A stretch of DNA of 47,643 nucleotides, taken from NCBI GenBank assembly GCA_910584265.1, contig CAJTZE010000026.1, positions 1 to 47,643 of the forward strand, given 5' to 3'. Below, piece by piece: positions 1 through 7,419 of the stretch (the stretch's first letter is position 1; each line of letters begins with the position of its first letter). Made by a program: the position numbers and the translations under genes. The notes beneath the pieces are model-generated. The model saw only the letters and a program-made list of their open reading frames with translations, had not been told where the DNA came from and did no database searches. This DNA is from an uncultured Dorea sp. Its GTDB lineage: Bacteria; Bacillota; Clostridia; Lachnospirales; Lachnospiraceae.

Positions 1-2
1 AT

Positions 3-1574
3 GAGCAGGGAGATATTTATAAAGGTTCTTATGAGGGGCTTTACTGTACGCCCTGCGAATCTTTCTGGACAGAATCCCAGCTTGTGGATGGGAAATGCCC
101 GGACTGCGGGCGTGAGGTGAAACCTGCGAAGGAGGAGGCTTACTTTTTTAAGATGAGCAAATATGCGGACCGCCTGATTGAGCATATCAATGCGCATCCG
201 GAGTTTATTCAGCCGGTTTCCAGAAAGAATGAGATGATGAACAATTTCCTGCTTCCTGGACTGCAGGATCTGTGTGTGTCCAGAACTTCTTTTAAATGGG
301 GAATACCGGTAGACTTTGACGAGAAGCATGTGGTTTATGTGTGGCTGGATGCTCTGACTAATTATATTACCGGAATCGGGTATGAGGCAGACGGCGAAAG
401 TACAGAGCAGTACAAAAAGAACTGGCCTGCAGATCTGCACTTGATCGGTAAAGATATTATCCGTTTCCATACTATTTACTGGCCGATATTCCTGATGGCG
501 CTGGGCGAGCCGCTGCCGAAGCAGATCTTCGGGCATCCGTGGCTTCTACAGGGCGACGGTAAGATGAGCAAATCCAAGGGAAATGTGCTGTATGCAGACG
601 AACTGGTGGATTTCTTCGGCGTGGATGCAGTCCGTTATTTTGTGCTGCATGAGATGCCGTTTGATAATGACGGCGTGATTTCGTGGGAGCTAATGGTGGA
701 ACGGCTGAATTCAGACCTGGCAAATACGCTGGGAAATCTGGTGAACCGTACGATTTCCATGACAAATAAATATTTTGGCGGAACGGTGATGGATAAAGGC
801 GTCGCGGGTGAGGTGGACGCTGATCTGAAGGCGGTTGTTGGGAAGACGCCGGAGCTTGTGGAAAAAAAGATGGATGAGCTGCGGGTGGCAGATGCGATTA
901 CCGAGATTTTCACTCTGTTCAAGCGCTGCAATAAATATATTGATGAGACGATGCCATGGGCGCTGGCAAAGGATGAAGCGGCAAAAGACCGTCTGGAAAC
1001 GGTGCTTTATAATCTGATTGAGAGTATCAAATCAGGAGCAGAGCAGCTTGCCCCATTTATGCCTGAGACTTCGGAGAAGATCCTTGCACAGCTCGGCGAC
1101 GGCAAAGTGACAGAAAAGCCGGAGATCTTATTCCAGAGATTGGATATCAATGAAGTGATGAAAAAGGTAGAGGAGCTTCACCCGCCGGTGGAAGAAAAAC
1201 CGGCAGAGGAAAAGGAAGAGAAGCCCGTGATTGATATCGAGACAAAGCCGGAGATTACCTTTGACGATTTCGGTAAAATGCAGTTCCAGGTGGGAGAAAT
1301 CATCGCCTGTGAGGCGGTGGCGAAGTCAAAGAAGCTTCTCTGCTCCAAAGTGAAGGTTGGAAGCCAGGTAAAACAGATCGTATCCGGTATTAAGAAATAC
1401 TACAGCGCCGAGGAGATGGTCGGAAAGAAGGTAATGGTTCTGGTGAATCTCAAGCCCGCCAAGCTTGCCGGGGTACTTTCGGAGGGAATGCTTTTGTGCG
1501 CAGAGGATGCGGAAGGCAATCTGGCGCTGATGACACCGGAAAAGGAAATGCCCGCAGGAGCGGAAATCTGCTAG
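3..1574 (+). CDS. metG: Methionyl-tRNA synthetase, 5' end outside the window
   Basis: Charges tRNA-Met with methionine in the cytoplasm. The reading frame is open from the first bases, so the N-terminal part of the Rossmann fold lies upstream of the window. Visible are the zinc-knuckle cysteines (CTPC, then CPDC), the KMSKS loop (KMSKSKGN) that binds ATP, the anticodon-binding helical domain, a Glu/Lys/Pro-rich linker, and a C-terminal EMAP/Trbp111-type tRNA-binding domain starting near ITFDDFGKMQF and ending in AGAEIC. An internal GTG at 84 could be mistaken for a start, but the codons before it read clear MetRS sequence (YCTPCESFWTE), so it is not one. It is followed 68 bases later by tatD in the common Firmicute order. 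Identity is near certain; only the 5' end is missing. Confidence 0.97.
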   Translation, partial: EQGDIYKGSYEGLYCTPCESFWTESQLVDGKCPDCGREVKPAKEEAYFFKMSKYADRLIEHINAHPEFIQPVSRKNEMMNNFLLPGLQDLCVSRTSFKWGIPVDFDEKHVVYVWLDALTNYITGIGYEADGESTEQYKKNWPADLHLIGKDIIRFHTIYWPIFLMALGEPLPKQIFGHPWLLQGDGKMSKSKGNVLYADELVDFFGVDAVRYFVLHEMPFDNDGVISWELMVERLNSDLANTLGNLVNRTISMTNKYFGGTVMDKGVAGEVDADLKAVVGKTPELVEKKMDELRVADAITEIFTLFKRCNKYIDETMPWALAKDEAAKDRLETVLYNLIESIKSGAEQLAPFMPETSEKILAQLGDGKVTEKPEILFQRLDINEVMKKVEELHPPVEEKPAEEKEEKPVIDIETKPEITFDDFGKMQFQVGEIIACEAVAKSKKLLCSKVKVGSQVKQIVSGIKKYYSAEEMVGKKVMVLVNLKPAKLAGVLSEGMLLCAEDAEGNLALMTPEKEMPAGAEIC

Positions 1575-1642
1575 AACACCAGAGGCAGAGCGCCCAAAGG
1601 GCGCGCAGGGAAGCGAAAAAGAGCGCAAGGAGCAAAAAAAAG

Positions 1643-2407
1643 ATGATATTTGATACACATGCGCATTATGACAGCAGCCAATTTGATGAAGACAGGGAGG
1701 AGCTCCTTGCGTCCATGAGGGAGCAGGGAGTCGGCACGATCGTAAATGTGGGAGCCTCCTATGAGTCTTGCTTTACAGTGCCTGAAATGGTTCAGAAATA
1801 TCCGTTTATGTATGCGGCGGCGGGCGTTCATCCGGACGAGACAGGCGCCTTGAATGAAGAGACATTTGCAAGAATGAAGGAGCAGTTTCAAAAAGAGAAG
1901 GTTATTGCGGTGGGAGAGATTGGACTGGATTATTATTGGGACAATGAATCCCATGACCTTCAGAAGAAATGGTTTATCCGTCAGTTAGAGCTTGCAAGGG
2001 AATTGTCCCTTCCGGTGCTGATCCACAGCAGGGAGGCGGCCGCCGATACTATGCAGATTATGAAAGAATACGGCAGAGGGCTTGGCGGCGTCATTCACTG
2101 CTTCTCTTATTCAAAAGAGATGGCACAGGAGTACGTGAAGATGGGATATTATATCGGCGTCGGCGGCGTGGTGACCTTTAAGAACGGAAGGAAGCTTAAG
2201 GAGGTTGTTGCGGAGATTCCGCTGACCTCCATTGTACTTGAGACGGACTGCCCCTATCTGGCGCCGGTTCCCTTCCGGGGAAAGCGGAATCAATCCGGCT
2301 ATATCAGATATACGGCAGAAGCAGTTGCAGAAATTAAAGGAGTATCTGTGGAAGAGGTTATCAGGCAGACAGAAGAAAATGCGAAGAAGATGTACGGACT
2401 GGCCTAA
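1643..2407 (+). CDS. tatD: TatD-family metal-dependent DNase
   Basis: Member of the TatD amidohydrolase superfamily, a cytoplasmic metal-dependent nuclease linked to DNA quality control. The protein is 254 aa, the usual length. It opens with the metal-binding DTHAHYD motif at residues 3-9. It also carries GVHPDE, the GEIGLDYYWD strand, IHSREA, GVIHCFS and the C-terminal ETDCPYLAP motif, so all expected metal ligands are present. The start is the ATG at 1643 because AAGGAG lies at 1627-1632 and the family begins at MIFDTHAHYD. A longer in-frame extension upstream overlaps metG and has no homology. It probably sits in one transcript with metG. Confidence 0.95.
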   Translation: MIFDTHAHYDSSQFDEDREELLASMREQGVGTIVNVGASYESCFTVPEMVQKYPFMYAAAGVHPDETGALNEETFARMKEQFQKEKVIAVGEIGLDYYWDNESHDLQKKWFIRQLELARELSLPVLIHSREAAADTMQIMKEYGRGLGGVIHCFSYSKEMAQEYVKMGYYIGVGGVVTFKNGRKLKEVVAEIPLTSIVLETDCPYLAPVPFRGKRNQSGYIRYTAEAVAEIKGVSVEEVIRQTEENAKKMYGLA

Positions 2408-2502
2408 GGCTGGTCCGTGTTTCGTAATAATTCGACAGGTGTCTTTTCTGCTGTTTCTGGAAATTTAATTTTTAATTGGTATCTTTTAGACAAAAATTCG
2501 TG

Positions 2503-2508
2503 TATAAT
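2503..2508 (+). promoter_or_regulatory. Possible -10 element before rsmA
   Basis: A perfect TATAAT lies in the 165-base gap between tatD and rsmA, about 65 bases before the rsmA start. No good -35 is found at 16-18 bases: the nearest TAGACA is only 10 bases away. The gap may hold an independent promoter, but the evidence is one hexamer in AT-rich sequence. Confidence 0.3.
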
Positions 2509-2572
2509 AGGTTTATTCGGTAAATCGGTATGTATGGTTTTATGATACATATATAAAAAAGGGAGAGGGAAT

Positions 2573-3475
2573 ATGGCGGAGCCTGCGCTGGGGAATCCAC
2601 AGAATACAATAGAAATTCTTAAGAAATATAATTTCACATTCCAGAAGAAATATGGACAGAATTTTTTGATTGATACGCATGTTCTGGACAAGATTATCCG
2701 TGCGGCTGAGATCACGAAGGATGATTTTGTGTTGGAGATCGGCCCCGGCATCGGCACGATGACCCAATATCTGGCGCGTGCGGCAGGCAGGGTTGCGGCG
2801 GTTGAGATTGACAGGGCGCTGATCCCGATACTGGAGGATACCTTATCGGAGTATGAGAATGTCAGGATTATTAATGAGGACGTATTGAAGCTGGATATCC
2901 GGAAGCTTGCGGAGGAAGAGAATGGGGGGAGACCGATCAAGGTAGTTGCGAATCTCCCTTATTATATTACAACGCCGATTATCATGGGCTTATTCGAGAA
3001 GCATGTTCCCCTAAAGAGCATTACAGTGATGGTTCAGAAGGAGGTCGCGGACCGTATGCAGGCCGTACCCGGTACGAAGGATTACGGCGCGCTGTCTCTG
3101 GCGGTGCAGTATTATGCCAGGCCGTATATTGCGGCAAATGTACCTCCGAACTGTTTTATACCGAGACCAAAGGTCGGTTCGGCAGTCATCTGCCTGAACT
3201 GTTACAGTGAACCGCCGTTACAGGCAGAAGACGAGAAGCTGATGTTCCGTATCATACGGGCATCATTTAACCAGAGAAGGAAGACTTTGGCAAACGGCCT
3301 GAGCAATGCCCGGGATCTTGCAATTCCTAAGGAATTGATCATAAAGAGTATTGAGAAACTGGGAAAGGGAGCCGATGTGCGGGGCGAGACTCTGACACTG
3401 GAGGAATTTGCGAGGCTTAGCAATTATATTTACGACCAGCAAATAAGCACGGTCCTGTGCTTTAACGAATATTAG
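2573..3475 (+). CDS. rsmA: 16S rRNA (adenine1518-N6/adenine1519-N6) dimethyltransferase
   Basis: KsgA/RsmA dimethylates two adjacent adenines in the 3' hairpin of 16S rRNA during late 30S assembly, using S-adenosylmethionine. The 300-aa protein shows the family N-terminus (KKYGQNFLID), the SAM-binding motif EIGPGIGTMT, an acidic VEID strand end, the catalytic NLPYYITTP motif, and the C-terminal helical domain with SFNQRRKTL. The ATG at 2573 follows GGGAGAGGGA at 2561-2570. The metG-tatD-rsmA order is conserved in Firmicutes, but the RNase M5 gene (rnmV) that usually sits between tatD and rsmA is absent here. Length is slightly above average because of a short N-terminal extension. Confidence 0.96.
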   Translation: MAEPALGNPQNTIEILKKYNFTFQKKYGQNFLIDTHVLDKIIRAAEITKDDFVLEIGPGIGTMTQYLARAAGRVAAVEIDRALIPILEDTLSEYENVRIINEDVLKLDIRKLAEEENGGRPIKVVANLPYYITTPIIMGLFEKHVPLKSITVMVQKEVADRMQAVPGTKDYGALSLAVQYYARPYIAANVPPNCFIPRPKVGSAVICLNCYSEPPLQAEDEKLMFRIIRASFNQRRKTLANGLSNARDLAIPKELIIKSIEKLGKGADVRGETLTLEEFARLSNYIYDQQISTVLCFNEY

Positions 3476-3529
3476 CAGTTCGTTAAGTATAACTTGTCAA
3501 CCCGGTTTTAGTTATGAAAGGAGAGGGCT

Positions 3530-4900
3530 ATGAGTAATTTTTCACCAAAGCAGTTATTTGAGATTACACCTGAAATTACCCATTTGGCAGAGCTGTGTGA
3601 AGAGAGCAACGCAATTGATAAAGAGTTATATGGGAAGTATGATGTCAAGAGAGGACTGAGGGACATGAATGGAAAAGGCGTCCTGGCAGGCTTGACTACG
3701 GTTTCCGATGTGCGTGCGAAGAAGATTGTGGACGGGGAGGAGGTTCCCTGTGCCGGGAACCTGTATTTCCGAGGATACAATATTAAGGATCTGGTACAAG
3801 GTTTCCTGAAGGAAGACCGATATGGTTTTGAAGAGACGGCATATCTGCTGCTGTTCGGCGAGCTGCCGAATGCAGAGGAACTGGAGAATTTCCGGGAGAT
3901 GCTGGCGGACAGGAGGACGCTTCCGCCGAATTTTGTCAGGGATGTGATCATGAAGGCGCCAAGCCGGGATATGATGAACAGTCTGTCCCGTTCTATTTTG
4001 AATCTATATACGTATGATGTGAAGGCGGACGATACCTCGATTCCGAATGTACTCCGCCAGTGCCTGAACCTGATCAGCCAGTTTCCGATGCTGATGGTGT
4101 ATGGCTATCATGCATATAATTACCGGAGAGGAAGGGATCTGTTTATTTACGCGCCAAGGCCGGAGCTTTCTATGGCGGAGAATATTCTGATGATGCTGAG
4201 AGAAGACAGACAGTATTCCAAGCTTGAGGCAAGGATTCTGGACATGGCGATGGTGCTTCATATGGATCACGGCGGAGGTAATAATTCTACATTTACCACC
4301 CATGTGGTAACATCTTCGGGAACGGATACATATTCGACGATGGCGGCGGCTATGGCGTCCCTGAAGGGACCGAAGCATGGCGGGGCGAATATCAAGGTTA
4401 CCAAGATGTTTCATGATATGATGAAGACAGTAAACGACTGGGAGGATGAGGCAGAGGTAAGGCAGTATTTGTATGACCTGCTGGATAAGAAGGCATTTGA
4501 TAAGAAGGGACTTATCTATGGAATGGGCCATGCGATTTATTCCATATCTGACCCGAGAGCAGAGATATTCAAGTCTTTTGTAGAACAGCTTGCAATGGAG
4601 AAGGGCTATGAGAAGGAATATGCGCTCTATGAAAAGGTAGAGCGTCTGGCGCCGGAGGTGATCGGCGAGCGCCGAAGAATGTATAAGGGTGTTAATGCAA
4701 ATGTGGACTTCTATAGCGGCCTGGTGTACCAGATGCTGAATCTTCCGCCGGCTCTGTATACGCCGATTTTTGCGGCCGCAAGAATCGTGGGATGGAGCGC
4801 GCACCGGCTGGAGGAGCTTAAGAATGTGGATAAGATTATCCGTCCGGCATATAAATCACTGGCACCGCATCGAGATTATATTCAGATGGAGGAAAGGTAG
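3530..4900 (+). CDS. Citrate synthase (citrate/2-methylcitrate synthase family)
   Basis: Condenses oxaloacetate with acetyl-CoA. In clostridia it usually feeds 2-oxoglutarate and glutamate synthesis rather than a full TCA cycle. The 456-aa sequence carries the citrate synthase blocks: GNLYFRGYNIKDL near residue 82, the active-site histidine region HMDHGGGNNSTFT, the CoA/oxaloacetate segment KHGGANIKV, and GMGHAIYSISDPRAE with the second catalytic His and Asp. It resembles the long clostridial type with an extra N-terminal helical section. The ATG at 3530 has AAGGAGAGG just upstream. The stop codon directly abuts the ATG of the next gene, so the two are co-transcribed. Citrate and methylcitrate activity cannot be separated from sequence alone. 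Confidence 0.9.
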   Translation: MSNFSPKQLFEITPEITHLAELCEESNAIDKELYGKYDVKRGLRDMNGKGVLAGLTTVSDVRAKKIVDGEEVPCAGNLYFRGYNIKDLVQGFLKEDRYGFEETAYLLLFGELPNAEELENFREMLADRRTLPPNFVRDVIMKAPSRDMMNSLSRSILNLYTYDVKADDTSIPNVLRQCLNLISQFPMLMVYGYHAYNYRRGRDLFIYAPRPELSMAENILMMLREDRQYSKLEARILDMAMVLHMDHGGGNNSTFTTHVVTSSGTDTYSTMAAAMASLKGPKHGGANIKVTKMFHDMMKTVNDWEDEAEVRQYLYDLLDKKAFDKKGLIYGMGHAIYSISDPRAEIFKSFVEQLAMEKGYEKEYALYEKVERLAPEVIGERRRMYKGVNANVDFYSGLVYQMLNLPPALYTPIFAAARIVGWSAHRLEELKNVDKIIRPAYKSLAPHRDYIQMEER

Positions 4901-5836
4901 ATGAAACAGGAATTCTATTTCCCATCAAGTGATGGACAGACAAAGATTCATGGAATTATCTGGAGGCCGGAGACAGAAGTAAAGGCTGTGCTGCAGATCT
5001 GCCATGGCATGGTAGAGTATATTGACCGTTATGACGGGTTTGCATCTTATCTGGCAGAGAGAGGTATCTGCGTGACGGGACACGATCACCTAGGGCATGG
5101 CAAGTCGGTACAGAATGAGGAGATGCTTGGATTCTTTCATGAAACCAGTGGAAATAAGTATGTGATCACGGATATTCACATGCTCCGGAGGATGACGGAG
5201 AAGGAGTATGCGGGAGTGCCTTATTTTATGATGGGGCACAGTATGGGGTCATTCCTGCTCCGCCAGTATCTTACTCTGAGAGCGGAAGGCCTTGCCGGTG
5301 CAATTATTATGGGAACAGGTTATATGCCGTATGGACTTCTGGCGGCAGGCCAGGCTGTCTGTAGAACGATTGCCGCTGTTAAGGGCTGGGATTACAGAAG
5401 TGAATTTGTGAATCAGCTCGGGATGGGCGGATATAATAAACAGTTTGAGCCGAGTGACAGTGCCAAGGACTGGATTACCTCGGATGAGGAAATGCGGAAA
5501 AAGTATGAGGCTGATCCGCTATGTAATTTTACCTTTACGGTAAATGGATACTATCAGATGTTTGAAGGAATGAAGACGCTGACGAAAGAAGAGGCAGTAG
5601 GGAAGCTTCCCAAGGAGCTGCCAGTGTTCTTTGTGTCAGGAGCAGATGATCCGGTAGGATCCTGCGGTGAAGGGGTGGCCAAAGTATTTCACAAATACGA
5701 AGAAGCCGGCATTCAGGATGTGCAGATGAAGCTGTATCCGGGAGGCCGCCATGAGATACTGAATGAAACCAACCGGGAAGAGGTATATGAGGATCTGTAT
5801 CATTGGCTGAGTGTCCATATGCATATGGATGTGTGA
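4901..5836 (+). CDS. Alpha/beta hydrolase, monoacylglycerol-lipase/lysophospholipase type
   Basis: Serine hydrolase of the Hydrolase_4 (serine aminopeptidase S33) group, whose members cleave monoacylglycerols or lysophospholipids. The 311-aa protein has no signal peptide. It shows the oxyanion segment CHGMVEYIDRY, the HDHLGHGKS motif, the nucleophile elbow GHSMGS near residue 116, a plausible Asp in FVSGADDPVG, and the catalytic His in YPGGRHEILNE. The order Ser-Asp-His fits the family. The gene begins at the base after the citrate synthase stop, so it is probably translated by coupling, and an intrinsic terminator follows. The substrate is unknown and the link to citrate metabolism is positional only. 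Confidence 0.85.
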   Translation: MKQEFYFPSSDGQTKIHGIIWRPETEVKAVLQICHGMVEYIDRYDGFASYLAERGICVTGHDHLGHGKSVQNEEMLGFFHETSGNKYVITDIHMLRRMTEKEYAGVPYFMMGHSMGSFLLRQYLTLRAEGLAGAIIMGTGYMPYGLLAAGQAVCRTIAAVKGWDYRSEFVNQLGMGGYNKQFEPSDSAKDWITSDEEMRKKYEADPLCNFTFTVNGYYQMFEGMKTLTKEEAVGKLPKELPVFFVSGADDPVGSCGEGVAKVFHKYEEAGIQDVQMKLYPGGRHEILNETNREEVYEDLYHWLSVHMHMDV

Positions 5837-5865
5837 TAACGCCTATAGCAGCGGGATGATGAGAG

Positions 5866-5896
5866 ACACCTTTGAAATATAAGGTGTTTTTCTTTT
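5866..5896 (+). terminator. Intrinsic terminator after the hydrolase gene
   Basis: A 7-bp stem (ACACCTT at 5866-5872 with AAGGTGT at 5881-5887) closes an 8-base loop and runs straight into a T-rich tract. It ends the citrate synthase-hydrolase transcript and marks the border of the native region before the element scar. Confidence 0.85.
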
Positions 5897-5946
5897 GTTT
5901 TTTCTTAAACTTAAAATGAGTTTTTGATTATCTTTTTATAAATTCT

Positions 5947-6195
5947 TTACGCTATCAGACTTACCATTTCAGCCTTTACACCGTCCTCAATCACTGCATT
6001 CAGCGCAAAATTGAACGGGTTCTTTCTCACACAGTCATCTTCTATGGCTGTGTAGAATGACGCTTTCAGTATCTCCGCTTCTTTTTCCCGTAGTGATACG
6101 CAGTCACGTTTCTCTTTCGGCACTCTGTCCGTAGCCGCCAGTTTCCATGAATACACCGATTGCGGTTCTCCAAAGGTATCTATATATTTGCACAT
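5947..6195 (-). pseudogene. Tn916/Tn1549-type tyrosine integrase remnant with internal deletion
   Basis: The 82-aa open frame is two separate pieces of a conjugative-transposon integrase joined in frame. The first part (KYIDTFGEPQSVYSWKLAATD, then SLREKEAEI) matches the N-terminal arm-binding domain. The second (LKASFYTAIEDDCVRKNPF) matches the core-binding domain that normally lies roughly 80 residues further on. The catalytic domain with Arg, His and Tyr is missing altogether. The ATG at 6195 is an internal methionine: upstream in-frame codons stay open for a few residues without a clear start. It is therefore a relic, not a functional recombinase. Identification rests on remembered Int-Tn sequence patterns, not a search. 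Confidence 0.75.
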
Positions 6196-6246
6196 TAGAA
6201 CATCTGAGAAAATACCAAAATCTAATTATTATGAAGATAAATCTAG

Positions 6247-6275
6247 CCGTTGCGCTAATTATAGTAACCGTTGCG
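6247..6275 (+). repeat. Paired CCGTTGCG direct repeats, 21 bp apart
   Basis: The octamer CCGTTGCG occurs at 6247-6254 and 6268-6275, exactly two helical turns apart and about 60 bases before the small membrane-protein gene. This spacing is typical of tandem binding sites for a dimeric activator or response regulator, but nothing else supports a regulatory role. Confidence 0.35.
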
Positions 6276-6332
6276 TGACTTTGGCAAACAAACTTCCTAA
6301 AATAAGAATATAAATTATGGGAGGTTTTAGTT

Positions 6333-6611
6333 ATGTTAGAATCTATAAGAAAAAATAGGAAGCACATTTTTAGAGTAGTTACCGTTGGATTATTTGGAAT
6401 AATGGGATTGTTAATAGTCCCGGTTGTAAGTTATATTATAAAAGTGGCAAATCATTATCCAAAAGCATTTAGATGGATTTTCTTTACTCTTTTTGCTTTT
6501 ATATGTATATATGGATTTCTATTCACACGAGAATGGGATATGAAGTTTGTTATAATATGTATGTGTATAGCCATTACTATTAACGCTATGAATACTAACA
6601 GGAGAAAATGA
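6333..6611 (+). CDS. Small membrane protein of unknown function
   Basis: A 92-aa protein that I do not recognise. It has a short basic N-terminus (SIRKNRKHIFR) and three hydrophobic stretches at about residues 14-36, 45-62 and 70-84, and ends in a basic tail (NTNRRK), so it should be an inner-membrane protein. GGGAGG at 6319-6324 sets the ATG at 6333. The stop lies six bases before the XRE-membrane regulator, so the two form an operon. Base composition is far more AT-rich than the flanking housekeeping genes, and the pair is bracketed by integrative-element debris. This suggests cargo of a former mobile element. Confidence 0.7.
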   Translation: MLESIRKNRKHIFRVVTVGLFGIMGLLIVPVVSYIIKVANHYPKAFRWIFFTLFAFICIYGFLFTREWDMKFVIICMCIAITINAMNTNRRK

Positions 6612-6617
6612 GGGCAT

Positions 6618-7085
6618 ATGGAGATTTCAGAAATTATAAAAGAAGCGAGAACAAAAAAAGGTATGACGCAACAGGATTTGGCAAATTCTGTGTATGTTAC
6701 CCGACAAACTATTTCAAAATGGGAATTAGGAAAAAGTGTACCTGATGAGGCATCATTAAGTTTGCTGTATCAATGTCTGGAGATTGATCATCAAGAGAGA
6801 AATATCTTGAAGAAATTATCTACTAATAAGCAAACAATATTTATGATTATTCTTGCAGTTATATTTTCACCAGCGGTAATAGGAATCCGTTATTGCTTAT
6901 TTAAAATGGGAAAACTTGAAGACAATAAGTTTAAAATTTTAATTCAAGGTATTGGGATTGTTCTATTGGCTCTCTACTTCAAATCTTTAAAAGACATAGT
7001 TGCATATATGCTAATTTTTGTGATATTCATTTGCTATATATTTTATCGTTATTACCTGTTAAGTTTAGATAGAGCTGATAAGTAA
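6618..7085 (+). CDS. XRE-family HTH regulator with C-terminal membrane domain
   Basis: The 155-aa protein has an N-terminal Cro/CI-type helix-turn-helix at about residues 5-60 (ARTKKGMTQQDLANSVYVTR, then QTISKWELGKSVPDE). A region with three hydrophobic segments follows, at about 72-90, 105-120 and 126-147. Such HTH_3 proteins with membrane tails usually repress their own operon with a small membrane partner and respond to envelope signals. Here the partner would be the upstream 92-aa protein. The ribosome site is a weak GAGGG that overlaps the upstream stop, consistent with coupling. The ligand and targets are unknown. AT-rich composition and flanking relics point to horizontal origin. Confidence 0.8.
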   Translation: MEISEIIKEARTKKGMTQQDLANSVYVTRQTISKWELGKSVPDEASLSLLYQCLEIDHQERNILKKLSTNKQTIFMIILAVIFSPAVIGIRYCLFKMGKLEDNKFKILIQGIGIVLLALYFKSLKDIVAYMLIFVIFICYIFYRYYLLSLDRADK

Positions 7086-7105
7086 AGAATACGGAGTAAA
7101 ATATA

Positions 7106-7183
7106 ATGAAAACAGAATAGATACTTTGCCCTGTCTGTGGTAATAAGACTCGTGACAGAATTAGAGAAGATACAATTATCTTA
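7106..7183 (+). pseudogene. Cysteine-rich KTR-type protein, broken fragment
   Basis: Reads M-K-T-E-stop-I-L-C-P-V-C-G-N-K-T-R-D-R-I-R-E-D-T. This matches the start of the small cysteine-rich KTR protein found in Tn916/Tn1549-like elements, where the codon after Glu is normally Trp (here TAG at 7118-7120). Homology stops after the IREDT stretch, so the second zinc-knuckle half is gone. It is a nonsense-mutated and truncated relic of an integrative element. Confidence 0.6.
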
Positions 7184-7185
7184 CC

Positions 7186-7308
7186 GCAAAGCTAAGAGTA
7201 AAAGTAGAGCCAAATCCAGAAAATCCCAAATATATCCTTACAGTCTGGGGAGTAGGTTATAAATTCAGAGGAGAAAGAATAAAGACGATATCCGGATTTT
7301 ATAAATGA
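7186..7308 (+). pseudogene. C-terminal tail of an OmpR-family response regulator
   Basis: In a different frame from the KTR relic, this stretch reads LRVKVEPNPENPKYILTVWG followed by VGYKFRGE and a stop at 7306-7308. That is the winged-helix end of an OmpR/VanR-type response regulator (LRxKIEPxPxxPxYIxTVxGxGYxF). The receiver domain and most of the DNA-binding domain are absent. It directly abuts the KTR fragment, so a deletion has fused the remains of two element genes. Confidence 0.65.
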
Positions 7309-7344
7309 GTCCAGAGCATTAAGATACATAAGGATAGAATGAGG

Positions 7345-7405
7345 TTGCAATAATAGAAAAATTGTTATATTATGAAATTGTAATAATACATGTTATAATA
7401 CGAGT
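7345..7405 (+). promoter_or_regulatory. Promoter and operator-like site of the first GntR gene
   Basis: TTGCAA at 7345-7350 and TATTAT at 7368-7373 are 17 bases apart. An alternative extended -10, TGTTATAAT, lies at 7391-7399. It overlaps ATAATACGAGTTT, a motif that recurs at 14321 in the inverted repeat next to the second deglycase promoter. Autoregulation of the GntR gene is inferred from this sharing. Confidence 0.5.
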
Positions 7406-7419
7406 TTCGGAGGCCGGAA

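Noticed and set aside
84..1574. GTG at 84 as the start of metG
   Set aside because: Codons from 3 to 83 read clear methionyl-tRNA synthetase sequence with the zinc-binding cysteines, so the gene continues upstream of the window.
2487..2508. TAGACA plus TATAAT as a full promoter before rsmA
   Set aside because: The spacer is only 10 bases, too short for sigma-A; only the -10 is reported, at low confidence.
4004..4804. Long antisense frame across the citrate synthase gene
   Set aside because: It lies wholly opposite a strongly supported gene, has no ribosome site and shows no recognisable motif; it is a composition shadow.
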